Positions 17,523 to 26,590 of a DNA stretch of 64,000 nucleotides are shown here, piece after piece. The notes below the pieces were generated by a model. It did not search any database. It was not told the DNA's origin and worked only from the letters and a program-made list of their open reading frames with translations. A program made the translations under genes and the position numbers. The stretch comes from Dorea sp. AM10-31 (GTDB lineage: Bacteria; Bacillota; Clostridia; Lachnospirales; Lachnospiraceae). Where the stretch lies: contig NZ_QTUV01000001.1 of the NCBI RefSeq assembly GCF_003435815.1, forward strand, positions 124,001 to 188,000. Direction: 5' to 3'. The number at the start of each line of letters is the position of its first letter. The stretch's first letter is position 1.

Positions 17523-18539
17523 TTAATTAAATCCAATCAGACGTCTTGCAACGCTGTATGCAAGAGAAGAAATCTTTCTTCCTGATCTTCCCGGAATGTT
17601 CATTGTCTGTCCAAGAATTCCATAGCGGATTTTTACAAAGCTACGGAAATCCTTTCTTCGCAGATACTGCCAGAGTTCCTTTTTCTTCGCCAGATTCTCT
17701 TTATCTTTGGAACGAATACATAAAATAGAAGAAACTGTCATCATAATTGCAAGATAATTCAACATATAAGATCTTAGTTTCTTACAGCCGATATCCTTTA
17801 ACTGGTACATATCGATCATTGTCTTTGTAACAAAAATCTGCTGATCAAGACGTTTGATCATTACTTTCTCATTGACTGACTGATCGTCTCTTCCAATAAA
17901 GTAACGGTAGAAATCCACATCCAGATAATATATTTTACGCACATGCGGAAGTGGATAATACACATAAATATTATCTACATAGAATGTATGCTTCGGAAGA
18001 TGTAACTGAATCAGCTTCAGCATATCTGTACGATAGATAACCGAATGCATTAGGATATACTGATCCAGATGGAAATGCCCGATATCCTCCCAGTGGAAGA
18101 TCTCATCCTGTGGCAGTACATTTCTGTAATGAATCACTTTCTTATGCGTTGCTCCAACCTTCTCGTAAACATAGTTGGAAATAAGCATATCAATCTCTTC
18201 ACCGTCTTCTTCCAGATTTCTTAAAAGTGCAAGAATCTTATGCAGTGCTTCTTCATCTACCCAGTCATCGCTGTCTACTACTTTAAAATACTTTCCAGTT
18301 GCATGACTTAAACCTGCATTCACCGCGTCTCCGTGTCCGCCATTCTCTTTGTCTACCACCTTTACAATGTCCGGATACTTTTCCATATATTCATGTGCGA
18401 TCTCAGATGTTCTGTCCTTAGATCCGTCATTAACAATAATAATCTCTACTTCTTCTTTCCCCGGCAAAATGCTCTCAATTGCTTTCGCCATATATTCCTG
18501 TGAATTATAACTTGGAATTGCAAATGAAATATACTTCAT
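17523..18539 (-). CDS. Family 2 glycosyltransferase
   Basis: 338 residues from the ATG at 18539-18537, six bases after AGGAG. The GT-A fold is clear: IPSYNSQEYMAKAIES, VEIIIVNDGSKDRT (nucleotide-binding Asp), ENGGHGDAVNAGL and the metal-binding VDSDDWVDE (DxD-like). There are no transmembrane segments. The last 90 residues are basic. It probably transfers a sugar to a surface polysaccharide or lipid, but no other polysaccharide genes are adjacent, so donor and acceptor are unknown. Confidence 0.9.
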   Translation of the reverse strand: MKYISFAIPSYNSQEYMAKAIESILPGKEEVEIIIVNDGSKDRTSEIAHEYMEKYPDIVKVVDKENGGHGDAVNAGLSHATGKYFKVVDSDDWVDEEALHKILALLRNLEEDGEEIDMLISNYVYEKVGATHKKVIHYRNVLPQDEIFHWEDIGHFHLDQYILMHSVIYRTDMLKLIQLHLPKHTFYVDNIYVYYPLPHVRKIYYLDVDFYRYFIGRDDQSVNEKVMIKRLDQQIFVTKTMIDMYQLKDIGCKKLRSYMLNYLAIMMTVSSILCIRSKDKENLAKKKELWQYLRRKDFRSFVKIRYGILGQTMNIPGRSGRKISSLAYSVARRLIGFN

Positions 18540-18638
18540 TGTATTCTCCTTTCTTTCGTTTCCCGAATCAGTATACCTTATTTTTCCCAATTTTCCAATA
18601 AAGAACAGTTAAATTTATTCTTAAGATTCTCTTTGGGA

Positions 18639-18667
18639 TTGTAAATATTTTTATTTTCCGTTATAGT
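18639..18667 (+). promoter_or_regulatory. Promoter of PPi-PFK
   Basis: TTGTAA (18639-18644) and TATAGT (18662-18667) on the plus strand are 17 bp apart, about 79 bp upstream of the start codon. Confidence 0.55.
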
Positions 18668-18745
18668 GAACCTGTAGTATGCATTATTGTCATACAGGGT
18701 TTTTGTTTAAACCGAAATAAAATATTTTAATATGGAGGATTAAAT

Positions 18746-19966
18746 ATGAAAAATATAATCGTTGGACAGTCCGGCGGACCAACCGCCGTTATCAACGGAA
18801 GTCTCTACGGAGTTGTCACCGAAGGGCTTGCACATCCGGACAAGATCAGTCACGTCTATGGCATGATAAATGGAATCGAAGGTTTCTTAAATGACCGCAT
18901 CATGGATATGAACGCACTTGCCGAAAACAGAGAACTTGAATTTGTAAGGACAACACCCGGAGCTTATCTTGGCTCCTGCCGCTACAAACTGCCGGAGGAT
19001 TTAACTGATCCTGTTTATCCGGAACTGTTCCGCAGATTCGAAGAAAAAAACATCGGATATTTCTTCTACATTGGCGGAAATGATTCGATGGATACCGTAA
19101 GCAAGCTTTCCCGCTATGCTGCCGGAACAAACAGCAAGATCCGTTTTATCGGTGTTCCGAAGACAATTGATAACGATCTCGTAGAAACTGACCACACTCC
19201 CGGATATGGAAGTGCCGCTAAATACGTTGCTTCTGTTGTCCGCGAAGTTACAGCAGATGCTTCTGTTTACGACAATAAACAGTCTGTTACCATCGTAGAA
19301 ATCATGGGACGTCATGCCGGATGGCTGACCGCTGCCAGCGTTCTCGCCCGCAAATTTAAAGGCGATAACCCGGTTCTCATTTATCTGCCGGAAGTTGCTT
19401 TTGATCCGGATGCTTTCATTGCAAAAGTAAAAGAAGCTTTAAAAACAACACCGAACCTTGTTGTTTGCATTTCAGAAGGAATTAACGATGGAAAAGGTAC
19501 TTTTATCTGTGAATATGCAAGCGATGTCGGAGTAGATACCTTTGGACACAAGATGCTCACCGGTTCCGGTAAATACCTAGAAAATCTTGTCAAAGAAAAA
19601 GTCGGTGTAAAAGTCCGTTCCATCGAACTGAATGTCTGCCAGCGCTGTTCCAGCTCCATGCTTTCTGCTGCCGATCTTACAGAAGCAATCGGTGCAGGTA
19701 CTTACGGCGTTCAGGCTGCACTTGCCGGCAAAACCGGTAAGATGATTACTTTCATTCGCCGTCAGGATCATCCTTATGAGTTATCATACGGCACTGCCGA
19801 TGTAAATCATATCTGTAATAAAGAAAAAGCAGTTCCAACCGAATGGATCACCGGTGACGGATCAGATATCAGTTCTGCATTTATTACTTATGCACGCCCG
19901 CTGATCCAGGGAGATGTAACGGTTCCAACCAAAGATGGGCTCCCTGTTTTTGCTTATCGCAAATAG
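18746..19966 (+). CDS. 6-phosphofructokinase, pyrophosphate-dependent type
   Basis: 406 residues, within the range of long-form PFKs. The N terminus has GQSGGPTAVINGSL. GGNDSMDT replaces the ATP-type GGDGS, and PKTIDNDL has Lys where ATP-type enzymes have Gly; both changes are the known signature of PPi specificity. EIMGRHAGWL and QRCSSSM(LSAAD) follow. It phosphorylates fructose-6-phosphate, reversibly and with PPi, in the cytoplasm. GGAGG precedes the ATG. It is monocistronic, with two hairpin terminators downstream. Confidence 0.92.
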   Translation: MKNIIVGQSGGPTAVINGSLYGVVTEGLAHPDKISHVYGMINGIEGFLNDRIMDMNALAENRELEFVRTTPGAYLGSCRYKLPEDLTDPVYPELFRRFEEKNIGYFFYIGGNDSMDTVSKLSRYAAGTNSKIRFIGVPKTIDNDLVETDHTPGYGSAAKYVASVVREVTADASVYDNKQSVTIVEIMGRHAGWLTAASVLARKFKGDNPVLIYLPEVAFDPDAFIAKVKEALKTTPNLVVCISEGINDGKGTFICEYASDVGVDTFGHKMLTGSGKYLENLVKEKVGVKVRSIELNVCQRCSSSMLSAADLTEAIGAGTYGVQAALAGKTGKMITFIRRQDHPYELSYGTADVNHICNKEKAVPTEWITGDGSDISSAFITYARPLIQGDVTVPTKDGLPVFAYRK

Positions 19967-20109
19967 CTCTGGAACGTTCATATTTTGTTCACTTTTCTTT
20001 AAAAATTCTTTCACTGATACAACACGTTTTCTTCACAGGTGTTGCATATAATGTAAACATACAAAGAAAAGGCAACAACTAAACTTTTGAATAAACTTTT
20101 TCATAATAC

Positions 20110-20190
20110 ATGCCGGGTATCGCAAAAGCGATCACCCGGCATCCTCCCTTTTTAAAGAACTTTTTTACTCTGCCACCGGCAGCTTTTTTA
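20110..20190 (+). terminator. Two tandem terminators after PPi-PFK
   Basis: ATGCCGGGTATCGC (from 20110) pairs with GCGATCACCCGGCAT (to 20142, one mismatch bulge) and is followed by CCCTTTTT. A smaller hairpin CTGCC/GGCAG (20170-20182) with CTTTTTTA follows. In the rest of 19967-20308 no coding frame is supported; only these hairpins and the one at 20223 are seen. Confidence 0.7.
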
Positions 20191-20222
20191 TTTATAAGTC
20201 AGGATCCTCGTAGCTATAACAT

Positions 20223-20268
20223 AAAAGCCGCATAACCGCGCTTTAACAAGCGCAGCTATACGGCTTTT
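20223..20268. terminator. Bidirectional terminator below tRNA-Gly
   Basis: AAAAGCCGCATA (20223-20234) pairs with TATACGGCTTTT (20257-20268, one mismatch), with an inner stem GCGC/GCGC-type. It carries T's on both strands, so it can end either the plus-strand PFK read-through or the minus-strand tRNA transcript. Confidence 0.65.
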
Positions 20269-20308
20269 CTAAAATCCCCTCTCGTATCTTATTACTAACA
20301 TACAAAAA

Positions 20309-20379
20309 AGCGGGTGATGGGAATCGAACCCACGTATCCAGCTTGGAAGGCTGGTGTTCTACCATTGAACTACACCCGC
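20309..20379 (-). tRNA. tRNA-Gly (anticodon UCC)
   Basis: The minus strand forms a complete cloverleaf: acceptor GCGGGTG/CACCCGC, D-loop AGTTCAATGGTAGAAC, anticodon loop CTTCCAA (TCC), T-arm GTGGGTTCGATTCCCAT. The discriminator is U at 20309; CCA is not encoded and TTTTT follows at once, so 3' addition is needed. It lies 80 bp downstream of dsdA on the same strand and may share its transcript. Confidence 0.96.
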
Positions 20380-20460
20380 ATTATCCGCATCACTCTCCGT
20401 GACACGAATAACATTATATTATGCGAATTTTAAAATGTCAACACTTTTTTACAAATGTTT

Positions 20461-21810
20461 CTATAAATGTTTCTCTAAATATTCTTTCCGTATCTCATCC
20501 GGTACAAGTCTGCCACCGGTTGCCCACACAATCTGTGTCGCATTTTTAAGTATTTTCTCCGTTAAAGCATGCTTCTTACAATATGCCTTTGTCTCCTCTT
20601 CTTCAAGCAAACGGACAGGTCCGATAAAAGTTGCACAGCTGGATGGCTCAATCTGCTCCTCTTCTGTCTTGTAGAGAAGTCTTAGGAAATCATACAGTTT
20701 GCTGTCATTGACTGTGAATCCCCCCGATAGCAAGTTCGTCATGATTCTTGTCACAAAGCTGGACGGACTGGCACATGCAAGACCATCCGCCTCTGTTTTG
20801 CCTGTCATTCCATAATCCCGCACATTGGCATGCTCAAATTTCTGCGTTGCAATTCCAAGCATTACAGACGGACATTCTACCGGCTCTACAAAGAAACAAT
20901 GTACCAGATCTCCATAGAGACGTTTCAGCCCGTAAGACACACCACCCGGAGCGCCGCCAACACCTGCTGGTATATATACAATCAGCGGATGTTCTTCATC
21001 TACTACAACTCCCTGCTCTTCAAACTGTTTCTTAAGCCGCCCTGCTGCCACTGCATATCCCAGAAACAGATTCACCGATTTCTCATCATCTACAAAATAA
21101 CTCTTTGGATCAGCATCTGAATTTTTCCGGCCTTCCTCAACTGCTCTGGAATAATCCTGCTCATATTCAATAACTTCCACTCCTTTGCTGCGAAGGAGGT
21201 CCTTCTTCCATTGTTTTGCGTCAGCCGACATATGCACGATCACATGAAAGCCAAGCGCCGCACTCATAATTCCAATAGACATGCCAAGGTTACCGGTAGA
21301 GCCGACCTGAACCGTGTATCCGGACAGAAACTCCTTCATCTTCTCATCTGCAAAGACTTCATAAGAATCCTGTTCTTTCAATATTCCGTTTTTCAGTGCC
21401 AGATCTTCTGCATGTTTTAATACTTCATAAATACCGCCTCTTGCTTTCACAGAGCCAGCGATTGCGAGATGGCTGTCTTTTTTCAGGAACAGTCTTCCCG
21501 GTATCTCACATGTATATTCCTTCTTTAAGCCTTCCTGCATCTTGTCGATCTCAACTAACGGAGATTCGATCAGTCCTCCCGTTTCCCTTGTTTCCGGGAA
21601 TTCTTTCATAATAAATGGTGCAAATCTCTCCAGACGTTTTTTTGCATCTTCGATGTCTGCGTCCGATACTACCAGTTCGCAGACACCATTCACAAAATCA
21701 AATGGTAAATATGCCGGATTGCTCCACCCGACTTCCTGCTTGTCACGCATCTGTTCGATCGTCTGTGCATTGCGCTCTTCCAATATATTCTTATATGTTC
21801 CGTTCGCCAT
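20461..21810 (-). CDS. dsdA: D-serine dehydratase (D-serine ammonia-lyase)
   Basis: 449 residues, the normal DsdA length. The PLP Lys is in SVKARGGIYEV (about 122), the glycine-rich phosphate loop in VGSTGNLGMSIG (about 172-183), and a further ligand region in PAGVGGAPGGVSYGL. It converts D-serine to pyruvate and ammonia in the cytoplasm, removing toxic D-serine or using it as a carbon source. No D-serine permease or DsdC is visible beside it. AAAGGAG is seven bases from the ATG. Confidence 0.93.
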   Translation of the reverse strand: MANGTYKNILEERNAQTIEQMRDKQEVGWSNPAYLPFDFVNGVCELVVSDADIEDAKKRLERFAPFIMKEFPETRETGGLIESPLVEIDKMQEGLKKEYTCEIPGRLFLKKDSHLAIAGSVKARGGIYEVLKHAEDLALKNGILKEQDSYEVFADEKMKEFLSGYTVQVGSTGNLGMSIGIMSAALGFHVIVHMSADAKQWKKDLLRSKGVEVIEYEQDYSRAVEEGRKNSDADPKSYFVDDEKSVNLFLGYAVAAGRLKKQFEEQGVVVDEEHPLIVYIPAGVGGAPGGVSYGLKRLYGDLVHCFFVEPVECPSVMLGIATQKFEHANVRDYGMTGKTEADGLACASPSSFVTRIMTNLLSGGFTVNDSKLYDFLRLLYKTEEEQIEPSSCATFIGPVRLLEEEETKAYCKKHALTEKILKNATQIVWATGGRLVPDEIRKEYLEKHL

Positions 21811-21917
21811 TGTCTGTCTCCTTTCCAGTCATTTTCCTGTCACTCTTCTATCCTATGAAAACATTATAGACATTTCCGGGCACGGAGACAATCTTTTTCA
21901 CAATTTCTTTTTCCGAA

Positions 21918-23078
21918 CTACTTCAGTTCCCATTTCCGAAATCTTTTTTTTCCAATAAAATACGGCAGTAAAATCAGAATACCACATCCGAAAAGGCAGC
22001 AAAATTCACTTCCCGCAAACGAAAGCGTAAGATCATTTTCTATGAACCAGGAACCGCAGGTAATCCACAGTATTCCCGGATTACATATGGCAAGTACAAT
22101 ATCCAGAAATGTTGTCGTATGAACCAGAGCAGCCTGCACCGAACCCATCAGCAGTACACTTAAAACCAGAAATACAAGATAACTGTTTTTCAGGCAATAC
22201 CATCCCGCACCTGCCAGTACACCCGCCAGAAGTGCAATTGCCAGAAACATTACAAGCGTCAGAAGCAGATAAGAACGCAGATTCACATTCCAGAATGTCA
22301 CAAATGGATTAAGCATTCCAAACCTTGGTTCTGCCATCATGCTTGCAGAGACCGGCACCTTCCACAGCCCCTTAAGCGGCAGTTTTGCTAAAAACCATCC
22401 ATAGCTTGCAAGCAATAACAAAGCACTGTATATCAGCCCGCTAAGAATACCACCGATCATTTTTAAATGCAATGTATCTTTTCCACATCTTGTTACGAAT
22501 ACCTGATCTTCTGTTTTCTGCACCCGTTCGTAATCCATCAGATACAACACCGAAAGAAAGACAAGCACTACAATTTCAAGTAGCAGTTTCTTTCCAAGTT
22601 TTCCAAATAATGTGCCATGTACAAAATAAACAATTCCCGGATAAAAATCCGCCTGGTCTGCACCGCTTGCTTTAATTTCATCAGTTCTCTTCTGCAGTTT
22701 TTTATAATTATTCTCAATGAACTTCTGATATTTTCCAGTCGGTTCGTAACGGCTCATCTTTTCTTTCATTTTCATAATTTTAAGCATATCCAGATTATCA
22801 TACAGCTTCCCATAAGCTTGCTTATATTCATTATAGACTTCTACGTCACTGTTCTTTTTTCCCTGTTCCTTCGCCTGTAATACACGATGCGTTCGCTGCA
22901 CCGATTTCTGGTCATCCTGCGAACCATATGCATTCTGCACGACAACTATATTTATCAGAAGGAAAGTAAGAAATACAAGCAGGACAAACGGATTACGGAA
23001 TATTTTCTGACATTCCAGAAATATGATCCGGTAAGTCAGTCTGGTATTTTTTCCCCCTTTCTTATCTCTGTTTATCAT
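21918..23078 (-). CDS. ABC transporter permease, ECF-sigma operon
   Basis: 386 residues, with one N-terminal membrane segment (about 27-48), a charged extracytoplasmic stretch (about 50-150) and about six hydrophobic helices after residue 155. This is the ABC-2-type layout of drug or peptide exporters. It overlaps its upstream partner by 4 bp (ATGA), so it is co-translated. Substrate unknown. It is the last gene of the five-gene operon starting with the sigma factor at 26417. Confidence 0.8.
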   Translation of the reverse strand: MINRDKKGGKNTRLTYRIIFLECQKIFRNPFVLLVFLTFLLINIVVVQNAYGSQDDQKSVQRTHRVLQAKEQGKKNSDVEVYNEYKQAYGKLYDNLDMLKIMKMKEKMSRYEPTGKYQKFIENNYKKLQKRTDEIKASGADQADFYPGIVYFVHGTLFGKLGKKLLLEIVVLVFLSVLYLMDYERVQKTEDQVFVTRCGKDTLHLKMIGGILSGLIYSALLLLASYGWFLAKLPLKGLWKVPVSASMMAEPRFGMLNPFVTFWNVNLRSYLLLTLVMFLAIALLAGVLAGAGWYCLKNSYLVFLVLSVLLMGSVQAALVHTTTFLDIVLAICNPGILWITCGSWFIENDLTLSFAGSEFCCLFGCGILILLPYFIGKKRFRKWELK

Positions 23079-24196
23079 AAAATATCCCTCTTTTCATCCC
23101 ATCTGAGCCTGAAGTATACGACTAATACTGCAAGCACGGCACACCCTGCCAGAGCATATAACTCCCACATTTTCATGGAAAACATGTTAAACGAACTGCA
23201 CAAACCTTCAAATATAACAGAACCTGCCGCGCCTGTTATTACACAGCCGGGGATAGACAATACCACTCCGGTAATATACCCCTGTGCAAGTCTTGCAAGT
23301 CCATAAATTAATGCCATTGCTGCGATGCAGAACAATAATACAAGGATCTCATATATTCCCATATACTGTCCGAATGAGATACCTTTAATCCAACATTCTA
23401 TACCTCTTGTCTCCCATGCCGGACACTGCCAGAAGATTCCCATGCCTTTTGCATACCACACAATTGTATATGCCAGAAGCTGCAGCACTCCAATGATCAG
23501 GCAACAGATGAATCCGCCAAGATACTGGATCGGATAAATCTCCCTTCCCGTTTTTGTTGTGCTATAGAGCGGCATCACACCGCGAATCCGTTCCCTCACA
23601 TGATAAGCTACCAGAAGAACGGCATAACAGATCAATATCATTACCGGCATTTTGCTCATATCCGTCTGCAAAATATATAATGCGCCACTTCTTAACAGAT
23701 TGACCTCCGGACGGTCAGTTAAGGCAAAATCATCCAGCAGACTATTCGCATACTGGATCTGGAACATGATCTTTTCTCCTTCTGTCTCGAATGACGTGAA
23801 ATCCATGATTGCTTCCTTTTCTTTCTGTTCTTTTTCTGACATCTGTTCATCCGTATAATCCGCAAGCCGGTCACGCTCTTTCATCATCGTATCAAAATCA
23901 GAAATTCCTGCCTTTATCAGGGCGGAATCTTCCCGGATCAGCTTTGTTGACTGTTTTTTCAAATCTTCAACTTCTTTTTCAATCTTTCCTTTCTCTGTGA
24001 CCGGAAGTGTCGATCCATATTTACGGATCAGTTTAGCGGCATAGGGCATGTCATACGGCGAATCTGTACACTGACCACCTGCCGGATACAGATTCAGTTC
24101 AAAAAACATGTTATAAAATAACACGGTAAATAACGCAAGTAATAACAACAAACGGACAGACAACATCTTTTTACATTCCTGTATTAAAATACTCAC
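23075..24196 (-). CDS. ABC transporter permease, ECF-sigma operon (second)
   Basis: 373 residues: an N-terminal hydrophobic segment (about 10-32), a long charged outside loop (about 38-150) and about six helices in the C-terminal 220 residues. The arrangement mirrors the other permease, so the two probably form the heterodimeric membrane part of one exporter. Both gene ends overlap neighbours by 4 bp. Not specific enough to name a substrate. Confidence 0.8.
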   Translation of the reverse strand: MSILIQECKKMLSVRLLLLLALFTVLFYNMFFELNLYPAGGQCTDSPYDMPYAAKLIRKYGSTLPVTEKGKIEKEVEDLKKQSTKLIREDSALIKAGISDFDTMMKERDRLADYTDEQMSEKEQKEKEAIMDFTSFETEGEKIMFQIQYANSLLDDFALTDRPEVNLLRSGALYILQTDMSKMPVMILICYAVLLVAYHVRERIRGVMPLYSTTKTGREIYPIQYLGGFICCLIIGVLQLLAYTIVWYAKGMGIFWQCPAWETRGIECWIKGISFGQYMGIYEILVLLFCIAAMALIYGLARLAQGYITGVVLSIPGCVITGAAGSVIFEGLCSSFNMFSMKMWELYALAGCAVLAVLVVYFRLRWDEKRDIL

Positions 24197-25098
24197 AGTA
24201 TCACCTCCGTCTTCTCATCGCCATAACTTACGAGGAATACATCTTCCAGATTAGCGGCACATAAGACCGGTTTCCATTCTTCCTTAAGCTTTCCTGCCCT
24301 GGCAAACGAGCCGTCCGGATCATAATAGCGGACTTTCAGATAGCCATGCTCCTGTCTTGCTCCCAGCACCAGATACTGCTTTTCAAATAATGGAAATTCC
24401 TTCTCCGGAACTGCACATTCAAATATCTCGCCGTCCAGCTCGCTGCAAATATTTGCTACAATGTCTTTCCGGTACAGCTTTTTATCCTTGATCATGATCA
24501 CCTGATTGGCAATCGATTCAATATCCGACACAATATGTGTAGACAGAATCACAATCCGATCCCTTGACAGAGACGAAATCAGATTACGGAATCTTGCCCG
24601 TTCTTTCGGATCAAGCCCGGCAGTCGGCTCATCCAGAATAAGAATCTTCGGATCATTTAACAATGCCTGTGCGATTCCGACACGTTGGATCATTCCACCG
24701 GAGAATTTTTTCATTTTCTTATCTGCGCTTTCACTAAGCCCGACCAGCTCCAGAAGCGCCTTTATTTTCTCTTTTAATCCTTCTTTCGGCACAGCTTTTA
24801 ATGCTGCCAGATAATTTAAATACTGCACAGGTGACTGATTTTTGTAATAACCGAACTGCTGTGGCAGATAACCGATAAGATCCCGGTAGTTTTCTCCCAT
24901 TTTCTGGATTTCTATTCCGTCATATGTGATTGTACCTTCCGTTGGGTATAAGAGTGTAACGATCATCTTGATAAGTGTTGTCTTTCCGGCTCCGTTCGGT
25001 GCAAGCATTCCGTAGAGACCATCCTCCAGTTCAAGAGAAATATCGCGGACTGCACAGAATTTTCCATAATTTTTACTGATATGCGACAACTGTAACAT
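24193..25098 (-). CDS. ABC transporter ATP-binding protein, ECF-sigma operon
   Basis: 301 residues with Walker A GAGKTTLIKM preceded by APN (about 33-45), Q-loop QFGYYKNQSP, signature FSGGMIQRVGIAQALLNDP, Walker B ILILDEPTAGLD and the His switch STHIVSD. The last 80 residues form the variable C-terminal domain common in antibiotic/lantibiotic-type (DrrA/BcrA-like) ATPases. It powers the two permeases downstream. It overlaps the upstream membrane-protein gene by 26 bp. Confidence 0.93.
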   Translation of the reverse strand: MLQLSHISKNYGKFCAVRDISLELEDGLYGMLAPNGAGKTTLIKMIVTLLYPTEGTITYDGIEIQKMGENYRDLIGYLPQQFGYYKNQSPVQYLNYLAALKAVPKEGLKEKIKALLELVGLSESADKKMKKFSGGMIQRVGIAQALLNDPKILILDEPTAGLDPKERARFRNLISSLSRDRIVILSTHIVSDIESIANQVIMIKDKKLYRKDIVANICSELDGEIFECAVPEKEFPLFEKQYLVLGARQEHGYLKVRYYDPDGSFARAGKLKEEWKPVLCAANLEDVFLVSYGDEKTEVIL

Positions 25099-25870
25099 TT
25101 TCTTTCTCCACCTTTCCTGTTAAGACCACAAAACATATAAAGAAGCCTGCTGCCACTGCAAAATGAATTGCCAGCGGAAGCTCTGTCAGCAGAATTTTGA
25201 TCCATGCATATCTGCTCCATGCACTGAATACAGCTAAGATTCCCCACAGCACAAGCAAGACTCCAATTCCATAGCTCGATGAAAAGCGATGGTACAGATA
25301 CAATGCAAAGACTGCAAAGAGGCACATGCTACTGACTCCGAGTGCGCTTAATTTCCAAAATATAGTATCTGCCTGTCCACCAAGCACCAGAAGTGTTCCT
25401 AAATTAATCAAAGCACTGACAAGACTTGCATAAAACATCCTGAGTCCGACAATGTAATGCATGGAATAATGCATGGAATTTATAAGTTCTGTCACTGCTT
25501 CCTGCTCATCTACCCAGCAGGACAGAAACGAAAAGCCCAGATACATTGCCGGAAATGCAAATAGCACAACCGCCATCTGTGTCTGCCTTGCATCTCTTGT
25601 TCCAATACTTAGAACCAGGACACCTATATAAAGTAAAATCATCACTACCCAGATCAGAGTGCATCGATAAAAAATAATCCCCAGTCCAGGTCCATAATAT
25701 ATTTTCTTTAACCGCTCAAACAGACTGTCCTTCTCCGGAAGCGCGCTTTGCAAAATTCTGTTTTTCTGCTGTTCCATTTCTGCCATATCCGGATATTCAA
25801 CCTGTATCCGGCAGTTTTCTTCCAGCCATTCATTCCATTTCTGATCTTGCGATCTTTGTTTATCATTCAT
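25073..25870 (-). CDS. Unassigned membrane protein between an ECF sigma factor and an ABC transporter (candidate anti-sigma)
   Basis: 265 residues: a soluble charged N terminus (1-70) then six hydrophobic segments. It starts MNDKQRSQDQKWNEWLEENC. Position and topology (cytoplasmic head, membrane body, next to an ECF sigma gene, 8-bp overlap with it) suit an anti-sigma factor, but there is no HxxxCxxC zinc anti-sigma motif, and the head does not match a family I recognise. It could instead be a sensory subunit of the transporter. It lies on the same transcript with overlapping ends. Confidence 0.7.
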   Translation of the reverse strand: MNDKQRSQDQKWNEWLEENCRIQVEYPDMAEMEQQKNRILQSALPEKDSLFERLKKIYYGPGLGIIFYRCTLIWVVMILLYIGVLVLSIGTRDARQTQMAVVLFAFPAMYLGFSFLSCWVDEQEAVTELINSMHYSMHYIVGLRMFYASLVSALINLGTLLVLGGQADTIFWKLSALGVSSMCLFAVFALYLYHRFSSSYGIGVLLVLWGILAVFSAWSRYAWIKILLTELPLAIHFAVAAGFFICFVVLTGKVEKENVTVVAYQ

Positions 25871-26417
25871 TATCCGCTACCTCCTTCCGAATCTGTGCAA
25901 GCATTTTATAATATCGTGTTTTCACTGTTCCTTCTGACAACTTCAGTTCTTCTGCGATTTCTGCAAACGTCTGCTCTTCAAAGCAGTGCTTCTGGAAGAT
26001 CTGTATCCACGGTTCATCGTAACGGACAATAACTGCCATCACTTCTCTTATCGTTTCCTGCCGGAGCACCTGTGAACTGATATCCGGACTTACTCCGGTA
26101 TGTTCATATTCCTGCCCATAGGGTCCTTCCAGCTGACTCTTCCTGTATGCAAGACTTCTGTAATAATCGGTAATCTTATTCGATGCGATCCGGTAAATCC
26201 ATGTACGGAAAGAGCCTTTCTTTTCATCAAAAGCCCGTATTCCTTTCAGTACAAGAATAAAGATTTCCTGGGTCAGATCCATGGCAAGTTCTTTGCAAGC
26301 AACCTGACGATAGGTATAGGCATAGATTTCTCGGTAATATCTTTCAATCAGAAGTCCTGCTGCTTCTTTGTTCTGTTTTTTCTTTATTTTACGGATCAAA
26401 TGGTTGTCCGACTGCAT
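25863..26417 (-). CDS. ECF-family RNA polymerase sigma factor
   Basis: 184 residues with region 2 (LIERYYREIYAYTYRQV, DLTQEIFILVLKGIRAFDEKKGSFRTWIYRIASNKITDYYR) and region 4 (QIFQKHCFEEQTFAEIAEELKLSEGTVKTRYYKMLAQIRKEV) and no region 1 or 3, as in group IV sigma factors. It is the first gene of the operon and probably directs transcription of itself from the promoter at 26452-26480. GAAGGAAG lies upstream of the ATG. The likely role is to switch on the downstream ABC exporter in response to an envelope or drug signal. Confidence 0.93.
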   Translation of the reverse strand: MQSDNHLIRKIKKKQNKEAAGLLIERYYREIYAYTYRQVACKELAMDLTQEIFILVLKGIRAFDEKKGSFRTWIYRIASNKITDYYRSLAYRKSQLEGPYGQEYEHTGVSPDISSQVLRQETIREVMAVIVRYDEPWIQIFQKHCFEEQTFAEIAEELKLSEGTVKTRYYKMLAQIRKEVADNE

Positions 26418-26451
26418 GCAATATCACTTCCTTCTTATCCGTTCACTTATA

Positions 26452-26480
26452 GATACGAAATCTCCGCTAAAATAGTTTGA
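26452..26480 (-). promoter_or_regulatory. Candidate autoregulatory ECF-type promoter
   Basis: On the minus strand TCAAAC (26480-26475) and CGTATC (26457-26452) are 17 bp apart, resembling the AAAC/CGTA pattern of sigma-W/M-type promoters, 35 bp before the sigma gene. Confidence 0.45.
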
Positions 26481-26529
26481 AATTTTTATAATTATTTTTT
26501 GAAAATCATCTGGCAGTTTCCTGTTTATA

Positions 26530-26575
26530 TAAAAAAAGCGTCAGAACCGGCATAACCTTTTACCGAAACTGACGT
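26530..26575 (-). terminator. Terminator of the purine hydroxylase operon
   Basis: On the minus strand ACGTCAG...CGGT and CCGGTTCTGACGC pair around a loop, followed by TTTTTTT (26536-26530), just below the stop of the YqeB-MocA gene. Confidence 0.72.
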
Positions 26576-26590
26576 TTTATCTGCGACAGA

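Noticed and set aside
25073..25870. Zinc-type anti-sigma factor
   Set aside because: The HxxxCxxC motif is absent, so only the position suggests an anti-sigma role.
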